In this document: positions 47,243 through 55,867 of the stretch, one piece after another | Layout: the number at the start of each line of letters is the position of its first letter | How positions within the stretch are numbered: position 1 is the stretch's first letter | From: Caballeronia arvi | GTDB taxonomy: Bacteria; Pseudomonadota; Gammaproteobacteria; Burkholderiales; Burkholderiaceae | Length of the DNA: 64,000 bases | NCBI RefSeq assembly: GCF_001544695.2 | Contig: NZ_FCOM02000012.1 | Location: 1-64,000 of the forward strand | Direction: 5' to 3' | Position numbers and translations under genes: made by a program | Notes under the pieces: generated by a model | Told to the model about the DNA's origin: nothing | What the model saw: the letters and a program-made list of their open reading frames with translations, nothing else | Databases searched by the model: none

Positions 47243-48159
47243 GCCCCTTGTTTCCCCAAAACACCCGTCGTCACGCGCTTTATCTCGTCAGTGATAATCG
47301 TGATGAGCGCCTGCGCCGCGGGTCCGATCGGCCGCTTCGGATGCGTGACCTGGATTATGTGCCGCACGATCGGCGGAGATGTGATCGTGTGAGCGCGCAG
47401 CGCGCCTTCATCCACCTTGCGCTGCACGACCACGCGTGGCAGGATCGTCGCGATGTCTCCCTGCTCGACGAACTGCACAATCGAGCTGAGCAGATCGACC
47501 TCGAACTTCGGCTTGATGACGATATCCGCGGCCATTAGCGCGGCGTCGAGCGCTCCGCGCAGGCCGTTGCGCCGCGTTGGCAGTACGAGTTCTACCCCGG
47601 AGGTATTCGCGAGATCGATCTCCTGCGGCAACTCGACGCCATGTACGGCACTCGTCACGAGCACCATTTCCTCGACCAGCAACGGCTCGACATCAAGCGC
47701 GAGGCGACCGCGCGGCTTGTTGATGATCGCGGCATCGAGCCGGCCTGCCTCGACTGCATCGATGAGCTGTGCGCTGAAGCCGTCGGCCACCGATACCTCG
47801 ACTTGCGGAAAGAGCGCGTCAAACCTCGCGAGCGACTCCGGCAAGACGCTTTCTGCTTCCGACGCCACCATTCCGAGCAAAACGCGACCTGTGACGATCA
47901 CGTCGCGCCGGCTCAACTGCTCGCGCGCATGCTCAATGTCGCGCATGATCGGCGTGTACAGGCGATACATAAGGCGCGCCGCATCGGTCGGCGCCATGCC
48001 GTGCGGGCCGCGTTCGAAAAGCGTCTGTCGCAGTTCGGCTTCGAGCTTCGAGATCTGCATGCTGAGAGCGGGCTGCACGATATTGAGCCGCTTGGCCGCG
48101 CGCGTGACCGAGCCATCCTCGAAGAGCGCGATGAAATACTGGATTTGCTTGAGGTCCAT
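47239..48159 (-). CDS. hmfR: LysR-family regulator of the hmf cluster (R2)
   Basis: A 306-residue LysR regulator opening MDLKQIQYFIALFEDGSVTR at ATG 48159, identical for the first 20 residues to the LysR at 33129-34067 and similar throughout (AAKRLNIVQPALSMQISKLE). The pair flank the hmf genes. The conserved recognition helix implies overlapping operators, so the two may bind the same boxes but answer different effectors. It is convergent with the desaturase-like gene. Confidence 0.88.
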   Translation of the reverse strand: MDLKQIQYFIALFEDGSVTRAAKRLNIVQPALSMQISKLEAELRQTLFERGPHGMAPTDAARLMYRLYTPIMRDIEHAREQLSRRDVIVTGRVLLGMVASEAESVLPESLARFDALFPQVEVSVADGFSAQLIDAVEAGRLDAAIINKPRGRLALDVEPLLVEEMVLVTSAVHGVELPQEIDLANTSGVELVLPTRRNGLRGALDAALMAADIVIKPKFEVDLLSSIVQFVEQGDIATILPRVVVQRKVDEGALRAHTITSPPIVRHIIQVTHPKRPIGPAAQALITIITDEIKRVTTGVLGKQGA

Positions 48160-48551
48160 GAGGCCCGATCGAGGTGGCAAAGCCGGAGACTACGAGTGTA
48201 GCCACAAGTCGCAGCGTGCGTGGGTTCAAAATCGGCGGCGGCTGGCGCGCCGATCCGCCTGTCGAGCCGAGGCCGCGCTGAGCGGCGCTTGATTGTGAGG
48301 TCACGCAGATGGCAACGCTAACGACCCGGTCGGCGCGCGGATTTCCCCCGCGACGCCGTCACAGAAACCGCGCGGATTCTTTGGCTTATGCGCGGTATTC
48401 AGGCGATTCTGCGGCTGTTTCTGATTCTGTCGATTACGATGTACCTGGCCGGAGGCGCGGTCAATGCAAGCACGCGAACGCGTTCATCGATGAGCGAATC
48501 GTTTTATTTCTGTGCGGTGACTGCTCATCGCCGGCTCTCTGCCGCGGCTAC
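48160..48551. other. Intergenic region before D-2-hydroxyacid dehydrogenase
   Basis: About 390 bases. A frame at 48388 opens MRGIQAILRLFLILSITMYL, like a signal peptide, but has no ribosome-binding site and runs into the convergent gene, so I do not call it. Nothing else was recognised. Confidence 0.4.
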
Positions 48552-49544
48552 TTACTGCGATGCTGCTCTCAGTGAGCCTGAAAGGGCACGCAACACTGCC
48601 TCGTCAAGTTTGGCTCTCAGCGCCGCGTAATGCTGTTCGATGCCTTGCGTGAGCTGTGTAACTAGCCGCTGCATCGCCACCTGAGTCCGCCATGCGACAT
48701 GGGGAGTCACGATCAGATCGGTGCGCGCGCTGGTCAACAGCGGATGATCGGCCGCCGGCGGTTCCTGCTCGAGGACGTCGAGCGCGGCATTCGCTATCAG
48801 CTTGCGGTCGAGCGCCTCCATCAGCGCCCGCTCGTCGACGATACCGCCGCGTGCGGCGTTCACGAGTGACGCGCTGCGCTTCATTCGGTCAAATTCGGCG
48901 AGACCGAACAGATGCCGCGTTTCATCGGTAAGCGGGCAATGCAGGCTGATCACATCCGCTTCGCGCAGCACCTCGTCGAACGCAGCGTAGCCCTCGCGCA
49001 CCACCGTGGCGTGCCTGCGCTCGGCGAAGATCACACGCATGCCGAACGGGCGGGCCAATTCGGCGAGTCGCTTTCCACCGTGACCGGCGCCGACGATGCC
49101 GAGCGTCGATCCGTGCAGATCCTTGATCGGATGCAGTTCAGCGTAGAAAGTGGGTGACCCGCTCCAGCCCCCATCATAGACGTCGCGCCAGTAAGGAACC
49201 AGGTTTCGGCGCAGCGCGAGCATCAGTGCGAACGCGTGCTCCGGCACGGAGATCGTCGAATATCCCGGACACGCGACCACTTCGATGCCTCGTTGGCGGC
49301 ATGTTTCCATATCCAGATGATTGACGCCCGCGGCCGGCACGCCGATCAGTTCCAGTTGCGGCAACTGCGCGAGCACGTCGCCCGTCAGCGGCACCTTGTT
49401 GGTCACGACGATCTGCGCGTCACGGCAGCGCTCCACCACCTGTCCCGGCGTCGTGGACGGATATTCGACCCACCGATGCGCAAAGGGAAGATCGGGTAGA
49501 TCAGTGGACAGCGTCGCGCGGTCCAGAAACACGATGGTTTTCAA
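48552..49544 (-). CDS. D-isomer-specific 2-hydroxyacid dehydrogenase
   Basis: A 330-residue NAD(P)H-dependent dehydrogenase. The coenzyme fold shows GSTLGIVGAGHGGKRLAELA, and the catalytic region carries ARGGIVDERALMEALDR, DVLEQEPPAADHPLL and the acid/base histidine in VTPHVAWRT. Family members reduce glyoxylate, hydroxypyruvate or 2-keto acids. It is the last gene of the leftward TRAP operon, 18 bases after the GntR gene, and probably reduces a 2-oxo acid released by the aldolase, or oxidises a hydroxy acid taken up by the TRAP system. Confidence 0.9.
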   Translation of the reverse strand: MKTIVFLDRATLSTDLPDLPFAHRWVEYPSTTPGQVVERCRDAQIVVTNKVPLTGDVLAQLPQLELIGVPAAGVNHLDMETCRQRGIEVVACPGYSTISVPEHAFALMLALRRNLVPYWRDVYDGGWSGSPTFYAELHPIKDLHGSTLGIVGAGHGGKRLAELARPFGMRVIFAERRHATVVREGYAAFDEVLREADVISLHCPLTDETRHLFGLAEFDRMKRSASLVNAARGGIVDERALMEALDRKLIANAALDVLEQEPPAADHPLLTSARTDLIVTPHVAWRTQVAMQRLVTQLTQGIEQHYAALRAKLDEAVLRALSGSLRAASQ

Positions 49545-49562
49545 AAAGCTACTCCAAGTTCA

Positions 49563-50273
49563 TTAACGTTCGGACGGGCTGGTGGACACGGTGTCGAGCA
49601 TGCGTTTCTTTCCGGTCTGCACGTGATTCTCGAAAGCCTGTGCAGCCGCATCGGCCTGACCCGCACGCAGCGCTTCGAAGAGTTCGCGGTGTTCCTTCGA
49701 GGAACGCTGCATTTGCGCGAACGAATACACGCCCTTGTAAATGTAAAGTGTCAGTTCGTCTTCGACAGCCTGGTTGATCGTGATCAGCCGCGGATTCTTG
49801 GTCGCGGCCATCAATTGACGATGAAACTCGGTGTTCAGGGTTTGATACAGATGGCTGCTGCGCTCAGCAACGGCGGAATTCATCTGGTCAATGAGAAGGC
49901 TCAGCAGATGCTCCTCGTCGGTGGTCAGACGGAGCGCGGCGAGACGTCCCGCCGTGCGCGCGAGCCCTGCTCGAATCTCATAGAGATCCATGGCTTCTTC
50001 GAGCGATAGCCGCCGAACTTCGGCGCCCCGATTGGGGACGATTCGAACGAGTCCCGCCTGCTCGAGCGAGCGCAGGGCCTCGCGCGCCGAATTGCGGCCG
50101 ACGCCGATCTGGTTTGCGAGTGCTTGCTCATTCACACGTTCACCGGGGCGCAAGTCCCCCCGCTGAATCATGCCGCGCACCTGTTCGCGAATGTCGTCGA
50201 GCTTCGACGCGATCACCTCAGGCGCGCGCGCGTTCACCTTGCCGTTCGCTTCATTGTTAAACGCGTTTTTCAT
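49563..50273 (-). CDS. GntR/FadR-type transcriptional regulator
   Basis: A 236-residue GntR regulator of the FadR subfamily: an N-terminal winged helix (IREQVRGMIQRGDLRPGERV, then NEQALANQIGVGRNSAREAL) and a C-terminal all-helical FCD effector domain (LYEIRAGLARTAGRLAALRL). The earlier start at 50300 is a TTG; ATG 50273 (MKNAFNNEANGKVNA) is preferred. Encoded inside the TRAP operon, it likely acts on the divergent promoter at 53405-53446, whose TTGACA-N6-TGTCAA palindrome suits a dimeric GntR protein. Confidence 0.9.
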   Translation of the reverse strand: MKNAFNNEANGKVNARAPEVIASKLDDIREQVRGMIQRGDLRPGERVNEQALANQIGVGRNSAREALRSLEQAGLVRIVPNRGAEVRRLSLEEAMDLYEIRAGLARTAGRLAALRLTTDEEHLLSLLIDQMNSAVAERSSHLYQTLNTEFHRQLMAATKNPRLITINQAVEDELTLYIYKGVYSFAQMQRSSKEHRELFEALRAGQADAAAQAFENHVQTGKKRMLDTVSTSPSER

Positions 50274-50306
50274 GTCCGTTGCCCTTTCTGTGCCATTCAA
50301 AACCTT

Positions 50307-52220
50307 TTATTTTGCTTGCAGAAAACCTGTCGATACCCACGGTACCAGCACTATCACGACGAGGGCCATCGCCAAAGCCCCCAGATAGGGCCAAACGCGG
50401 CGCATTGCGGTTGACGGATCGACCTTGCTGACCGCGCACGCCGCGTAGAAGCCGAGGCCAAGCGGTGGCGCGAACAGGCCCAGTCCCATGGCGAATACCA
50501 CGACCATTGCATAGTGCACGTCGGAGATACCCATCGCACGCGCGATCGGAAACAGGAGCGGTCCGAACAGTACGATCGCAGGAATGCCTTCCAGAAAGCT
50601 GCCGAGTATCACGAACGTAATGGCGGAGATCGCCAGGAAGCCGAGCGAGCCCCCGGGCGCTGCCATCATAAGGGACGCGAGTTGCGCGGAGAATCCTGAC
50701 TGCGTGAGGGCCCATCCCATCGCCGTTGCGCAACCGATGATAATCAGGATCGCGCCGGACAGCGAGGCCGACTCCACCAGAATAGGATAGAGCCGGCTCC
50801 AGTCGAAGCGGCGGTACAGTAACAAGCCCGCCGCGCAGGTGTAAGCGACACCGATCGTCGCCACTTCCGTCGCGGTCGCGATCCCTTCGACCACCGCGGC
50901 CCGGATCACGAAGGGCAGCGCGAGCGCAGGTAGCGAGACCAGAAATGCGCGGCCGATCTCGCCCCGGGAGGCCCGTTGCACGCCTCGCAGGATTTCACCG
51001 CGGCTTTTGAACCAGACGACCGCCGCCAGCGCTACCGCGCCGACCACGGCCGGCATGAAGCCACCTGTGAACAGGGCCGCAATCGAAACGCCGGTGACCG
51101 AACCAATGGTGATCAGCACCAGACTGGGCGGAATGGTTTCCGACATGGCCGCCGAGGAACTGAGCATGGCGACGAGGTCGCCTTCATTCGCGCCGCGCTT
51201 TTTCATTTCCGGGAACAGGCCCGGCGCAAGCGCGGCCATATCCGCCACCTTCGAACCGGAGATGCCGGACACCAGGTACATGGCGCCGATCAGCACGTAG
51301 GCGAGGCCGCCGCGCTTATGCCCGATCAGCGAGGCGAGGAAGCGGATCATCGCTGCGGCGAGACCCATCGCTTCCATCAGCGCACCGAGCAGGATGAAGA
51401 GCGGGACGGCGAGCAGGATCAGGCTGGACATCCCCTGATTCATGGTGCTCACGACAATCGACAACGGCGCGCCGGTGACGGTTGCGAGATAAGCAAACGT
51501 GCACACGCCAAAGGCAACCATGATGGGCACGCCGAGACAGATGATCGTAATCACGCCGACGGCGAAGAAAAGAATCAGGCTGACTGCCGTCAGTGGCGCG
51601 AGTGCTTGCCGTGCAACGTAGAGCGCAATCGCGACCCCGCCCACCAGTGCGACCGCCTTCACGCAATCGCGCAGCGACGCGCGTTCCAGCAACCGGGTAA
51701 TGGCGAGCACGAGCATCAGCCCGGCCGCCACGGGAATCGCGGCCGCGGAAACGGTGTTCGGCAGCTCCAGCGCCGGCGTACTGATGATCCACTCGTCCAT
51801 CGCCCACTCGGTCGCCGGCCGTACCAGCAGCAGTACGAACGTCATCACGATGATATTTCCAAGTGTTTCCGCAAACGCGCGGCTTTGCGGCGACATTCTG
51901 GCGACGAACATCGTCAGGCGCATATGTTCGCCGCGCCGCAACGCCACCACCGCGCCGAGCATCGACAGCCAGATGAACAGGATCGACGCGAGTTCGTCAC
52001 CCCAGATCAACGGATCCCGCAGCACGTAGCGGCAGGTAACGTTAGTGAGCAACAGCACGACCTCGGCCACCAGCAGCAACGCGGCGGGCACTTCGGTGAT
52101 CCACTTGATGGCCGTTTCCAGTGCGTTGCCGACGCGCACGACCTTCGATGTCGCATGTCGGTCTTTCGGCGCGCCGATGTCGTGGGCGAACACCTGCTCG
52201 GGATGAACTCGGGAAGTCAT
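50307..52220 (-). CDS. dctQM: Fused TRAP transporter permease (DctQ-DctM)
   Basis: A 637-residue membrane protein in which a small DctQ-like part (four helices, including YVLRDPLIWGDELASILFIW) is joined to a large DctM-like part (GVPIMVAFGVCTFAYLATVT ... ETIPPSLVLITIGSVTGVS). Together with the periplasmic protein at 52256 it forms a sodium- or proton-driven carboxylate importer. The start is ATG 52220, behind GGAG. Fusion of Q and M is known but less common than separate genes. It is 35 bases after dctP. Confidence 0.92.
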   Translation of the reverse strand: MTSRVHPEQVFAHDIGAPKDRHATSKVVRVGNALETAIKWITEVPAALLLVAEVVLLLTNVTCRYVLRDPLIWGDELASILFIWLSMLGAVVALRRGEHMRLTMFVARMSPQSRAFAETLGNIIVMTFVLLLVRPATEWAMDEWIISTPALELPNTVSAAAIPVAAGLMLVLAITRLLERASLRDCVKAVALVGGVAIALYVARQALAPLTAVSLILFFAVGVITIICLGVPIMVAFGVCTFAYLATVTGAPLSIVVSTMNQGMSSLILLAVPLFILLGALMEAMGLAAAMIRFLASLIGHKRGGLAYVLIGAMYLVSGISGSKVADMAALAPGLFPEMKKRGANEGDLVAMLSSSAAMSETIPPSLVLITIGSVTGVSIAALFTGGFMPAVVGAVALAAVVWFKSRGEILRGVQRASRGEIGRAFLVSLPALALPFVIRAAVVEGIATATEVATIGVAYTCAAGLLLYRRFDWSRLYPILVESASLSGAILIIIGCATAMGWALTQSGFSAQLASLMMAAPGGSLGFLAISAITFVILGSFLEGIPAIVLFGPLLFPIARAMGISDVHYAMVVVFAMGLGLFAPPLGLGFYAACAVSKVDPSTAMRRVWPYLGALAMALVVIVLVPWVSTGFLQAK

Positions 52221-52255
52221 GACTTGCTCTCCGGAAACTCTTCGATGGTCCGCGT

Positions 52256-53284
52256 TCATGCGAACTTCTGCGTGTACTTTTCGAGCAACGCCCAGGCTTC
52301 ATCGCCGTATTTCTTGCGCCACTGATCGTAAAAGCCGGCTTTTTGGAGCGAGGCGCGGAACGGCTGGATATCGGGCTTGTTGAACGCCATTCCGTGCGAT
52401 TGCAACTTGTCGATCAACGATGTGCTCAGTGCGGCGACGTCCGCGCGTTCAGCCACTGCGGCCGCATTCAGGTGTTTCGCCACAATGGCCTGCAAGTCCG
52501 GCGGCAGCTTGTCCCAGGACCGGGCGTTGGCGAGAAACCAGAAGCCGTCCCAGATATGGCCGGTCAACGAGCAGAACTTCTGGACTTCATAGAAGCGTCC
52601 GGTTTCGATCAGCGCGAGGGGGTTTTCTTCTGCATCAACGACCTTGGTTTGCAGCGCCGAATATGCCTCGCTGAAGTTGATGCTGGTGGGCGAGGCATCG
52701 AGCGCCTTGAACATCGAGGTCCAAAGAGGGCTGACCGGCACGCGGATCTTCAGACCTTTAAGGTCGGCCGGGCTCTGCACTGGCTTGACCGAGCTCGTGA
52801 GATGCCGAAAGCCGTTGTCCCACGGTTTTTCCATCGCGACGAGCCCGACTTTCGAGATCGCCTTGCGGATGTGGCTCCCGAGCTCGCCGTCCATTGCTGC
52901 CCATACCTGGTTGTAATCCTTGAACGCGAAGCCGATGCCGTTGATCGCCGAGACCGGCGCGAGCGTCGACAGCACCACGCCACCTTGGGTAAGGAAGTCG
53001 ATGGCGCCCGATCGAACCTGCGACAGCATGTCGGTATCCGTGCCCATCTGACCGTTCGGGAAAATCTGCAACTCGACCCGGCCGCCGGTTTCCTTCTTGA
53101 TGGCGTCCGCGGCTTCTTTCGCGCGAACGTTGAGCGGATGGGACAGCGCGAGGTTGTTCGCGTACTTCAGCTTGAACTGCGCTGTCTCTGCCCGGGCGAG
53201 CGACGGCAAGGCGCCGGTTCCCGCCGCCGCCACCGTGGCGGCTCCGAGCGTTTGAAGAAAGGTACGACGGGAATACGAACTCAT
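52256..53284 (-). CDS. dctP: TRAP transporter substrate-binding protein (DctP)
   Basis: A 342-residue periplasmic binding protein with a twin-arginine-type signal (MSSYSRRTFLQTLGAATVAA, cleavage after ARA near residue 33). The DctP domain follows (KLKYANNLALSHPLNVRAKE, FPNGQMGTDTDMLSQVRSGA and IRVPVSPLWTSMFKALDASP); the arginine of the IRVP segment normally salt-bridges a substrate carboxylate. It is the first gene of the leftward operon, starting 121 bases from the palindromic promoter. The ligand is unknown. Confidence 0.92.
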   Translation of the reverse strand: MSSYSRRTFLQTLGAATVAAAGTGALPSLARAETAQFKLKYANNLALSHPLNVRAKEAADAIKKETGGRVELQIFPNGQMGTDTDMLSQVRSGAIDFLTQGGVVLSTLAPVSAINGIGFAFKDYNQVWAAMDGELGSHIRKAISKVGLVAMEKPWDNGFRHLTSSVKPVQSPADLKGLKIRVPVSPLWTSMFKALDASPTSINFSEAYSALQTKVVDAEENPLALIETGRFYEVQKFCSLTGHIWDGFWFLANARSWDKLPPDLQAIVAKHLNAAAVAERADVAALSTSLIDKLQSHGMAFNKPDIQPFRASLQKAGFYDQWRKKYGDEAWALLEKYTQKFA

Positions 53285-53404
53285 TTTCGTCTCGCTCCAT
53301 GGAAAGGAAATTCTGGATGACCCGTTCGGCGGCGCCTGCGGCGCTCTTCTTGTGGCCATCGGCTACTGAAAGTGCATGCGACAAATCAGCTTTCGCTGAC
53401 ACAA

Positions 53405-53446
53405 ACTATAAAAGTGTTGACACTTTGATGTCAAGGTGTTGATATA
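53405..53446. promoter_or_regulatory. Divergent promoter with shared palindromic -35/operator
   Basis: TTGACA (53417-53422), six bases, then TGTCAA (53429-53434) is a perfect palindrome. Each arm is also a consensus -35. Leftward, TTGACA on the minus strand is followed after 18 bases by TATAGT (53410-53405). Rightward, TTGACA is followed after 18 bases by GATATA (53441-53446), or TATAAA at 53443. One operator can thus switch both operons. Confidence 0.65.
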
Positions 53447-53528
53447 AATAAAAGAGTGCATGCAAGAGACCTCCCGGGAATGCACCTACAAACCGGGAAC
53501 ATCCGCGATACCCGTCAGGAGGAAGCAA

Positions 53529-55010
53529 ATGGAACTAGAGGCGCATTACCGCGAGCACGGCTTGCTGCTCGGAGGCCGATGGCAAGCCGCGAGGGCTGAC
53601 GACGGCCAGCTTTCGATCAATCCGGCGACGGAACAGCGGCTGGGCTATATGCCGCTGGCGACGCAGGCGCAGGTCACCGAGGCCGTCGACGCCGCGACCG
53701 AGGCCTCGGCCGCAATGCGCAAGCTCACGCCATGGGAGCGCTCAGCGCTGCTGCGCCGGGCGGCGACGCTCATCCGCGAACGCGCGCCGCAGCTCGCGCG
53801 AATCGTGGCGCTGGAAACAGGCAAGCCGATCGCACAGGCCGGTGGGGAAGCCCACGCGTCCGCTGAGTCGATCGACTGGTTCGCCGATGAAGCGCGCCGT
53901 GTGTTCGGCATCTCTTATGAAAGTCGCGTCAAGGGTGGACGGTATCTGGTGCATTACGAGCCGCTCGGGGTGGTCGCCGCCTTCACGCCCTGGAATTTCC
54001 CGCTGCTGCTGCTGGCCCGCAAGATGGGCCCGGCGCTGGCCGCCGGCAACGCGATCGTCATCAGGCCGTCAAACGAAGCGGCCGGCGCGACGATGGCGCT
54101 GGTGCGCTGTTTTGTCGATGCCGGTTTCCCCGAGGGCGCAGTCAATCTTGTGATCGGCAAAGCCGACACCATTACGCCGACGATCATGGCCGACCCGCGC
54201 GTGGCAAAAATCAGCTTCACCGGCTCGGTGCCTATCGGCCGTCAGATCGTCGAAATGTCCGCGCAGACCCTCAAGAAGGTCACGATGGAACTCGGCGGCC
54301 ATGCGCCCGTCATCGTGCATCGCGACGCCGACATCGGCGCTTTTGCGCACCTCGCGTCGCTGGGCAAGTTCCGCAATGCCGGCCAGGTTTGCGCGTCGCC
54401 GACACGTTTCTACATTCATGAATCAATCTTCGACAAGACCGTGAAGGCGCTGGTCGAGCGCTCCAGAGCGCTTCGGGTCGGCGATCCGTTGCAGCAGAAC
54501 ACCGATCTGGGTCCGCTGACCACGTCGAAGCGCCGCGACGCGATCGAACGTCTTGTCGACGAAGCCGTGAGTGAAGGCGCCAGCGTGCTATGCGGTGGCC
54601 GGCGCCCCGCGGAATTCGGTCGCGGCTGGTTCTACGAGCCGACACTCGTCGCCAATCCCGCTTCGCACATCGGCCTGATGAACGACGAACCGTTCGGCCC
54701 CGTCGGGACGCTCACCCCGTTCACGACGATGGACGAAGTCATCACCGAGGCGAACCGGCTGCCGTTCGCGCTCGCGGCGTATGTCTTCACGCGCTCGATG
54801 CGCAACACGCTGGAAACCACGGAGCGTCTGCAGGCCGGCGTGGTCGGCGTGAATACGTTCGTGGCGTCGACGGCGGAGACGCCATTCGGCGGCAGCAAGG
54901 ACAGTGGGTTCGGACGCGAAGGCGGACCGAACGCGATCCGCGACTACATGGACACCAAATTCATCAACCTGGAACTGGCGAACGACGAGCCGCTCGACGC
55001 CACCGCCTGA
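53529..55010 (+). CDS. NAD(P)-dependent aldehyde dehydrogenase (succinate-semialdehyde type)
   Basis: A 493-residue aldehyde dehydrogenase. AAFTPWNFPLLLLARKMGPA, SFTGSVPIGRQIVEMSAQTL, the glutamate motif TMELGGHAPVIVH and the cysteine motif KFRNAGQVCASPTRFYIHES are all intact; the closest general subgroup is succinate-semialdehyde dehydrogenase. Start ATG 53529 behind AGGAGGA. It is the first gene of the rightward operon and likely oxidises the aldehyde made by the GMC enzyme or freed by the aldolase. Confidence 0.9.
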   Translation: MELEAHYREHGLLLGGRWQAARADDGQLSINPATEQRLGYMPLATQAQVTEAVDAATEASAAMRKLTPWERSALLRRAATLIRERAPQLARIVALETGKPIAQAGGEAHASAESIDWFADEARRVFGISYESRVKGGRYLVHYEPLGVVAAFTPWNFPLLLLARKMGPALAAGNAIVIRPSNEAAGATMALVRCFVDAGFPEGAVNLVIGKADTITPTIMADPRVAKISFTGSVPIGRQIVEMSAQTLKKVTMELGGHAPVIVHRDADIGAFAHLASLGKFRNAGQVCASPTRFYIHESIFDKTVKALVERSRALRVGDPLQQNTDLGPLTTSKRRDAIERLVDEAVSEGASVLCGGRRPAEFGRGWFYEPTLVANPASHIGLMNDEPFGPVGTLTPFTTMDEVITEANRLPFALAAYVFTRSMRNTLETTERLQAGVVGVNTFVASTAETPFGGSKDSGFGREGGPNAIRDYMDTKFINLELANDEPLDATA

Positions 55011-55847
55011 ATGGGATCGATCATGCGAAGCATCAAGAATCACGCGAAAGCGCAACTCGCCGCGGGTGAACTGGCCCTCGGCATGGGGCTGCGCCAGGCC
55101 CGCACCGTCGACATCGCGCAGATCGCGCAGACGGCGGGTTTCGACTGGCTGTTCATCGATATGGAACACAATTCGATGGACATCGACACGGCCGCGCAGA
55201 TTTGCGCCGCCGCTCTGGTGGGCGGTGTGACGCCGATCATCCGCGTGCCGGGACACGAGCCGTTCCACGCCACTCGACTGCTCGATACCGGCGCGATGGG
55301 CATCGTGGTGCCACACGTGAGTACGCCCGAACAGGCCGCGCGAATCGCGGACATGTGCCGCTTCCCGCCTGCCGGCGGACGGTCGATCCCCGGCATGTTG
55401 CCGCAGGTCGGCTTTCAGGCTCTTCCGATCGCCGATGTGGTTCGCGCGATCAACGAAGAGGTGCTGGTCGTGGCGATGATCGAAACCCGCGAAGGGCTCG
55501 AAAACGCCGACGCGATCGCCGCCGTGCCGGGCATTGACGTGCTGCTCGTCGGCGCGACCGATCTTGCGGCGGATCTCGGTATCACCGGACAACTGGGCCA
55601 TGTGCGTGTGGCGGCTGCCATCGACGCCGTGTGCGCCGCATGTCACCGGCACGGCAAGGTGCCGGGCGTGGGCGGCGTGTACGACGAGGCACTGATGACC
55701 GCTTACGTGCAAAAAGGCGCGCGTTTCATTCTCAGCGGCTCGGATCTTGCGTTCCTGATGACGGGGGCGAAGTCGCGTTCGCAGATGTTGCGTGCCATCC
55801 CGCTCGGCCAGGCCGAACAAGACATGGCTCAACGCAAGGCGTCCTGA
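55011..55847 (+). CDS. HpcH/HpaI-family class II pyruvate aldolase
   Basis: A 278-residue metal-dependent aldolase. The family pattern includes AGFDWLFIDMEHNSMDIDTA, TPIIRVPGHEPFHATRLLD, TGAMGIVVPHVSTPEQAAR and VVAMIETREGLENADAIAAV. HpaI-type enzymes cleave 4-hydroxy-2-oxo acids to pyruvate and an aldehyde. The start may be ATG 55011, immediately after the ALDH stop, or ATG 55023, better spaced from GGGA. Its place among CoA-activating genes suggests cleavage of a hydroxylated 2-oxo acid derived from the substrate. Confidence 0.88.
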   Translation: MGSIMRSIKNHAKAQLAAGELALGMGLRQARTVDIAQIAQTAGFDWLFIDMEHNSMDIDTAAQICAAALVGGVTPIIRVPGHEPFHATRLLDTGAMGIVVPHVSTPEQAARIADMCRFPPAGGRSIPGMLPQVGFQALPIADVVRAINEEVLVVAMIETREGLENADAIAAVPGIDVLLVGATDLAADLGITGQLGHVRVAAAIDAVCAACHRHGKVPGVGGVYDEALMTAYVQKGARFILSGSDLAFLMTGAKSRSQMLRAIPLGQAEQDMAQRKAS

Positions 55848-55867
55848 TCGGACAAGGAGGAAACACA

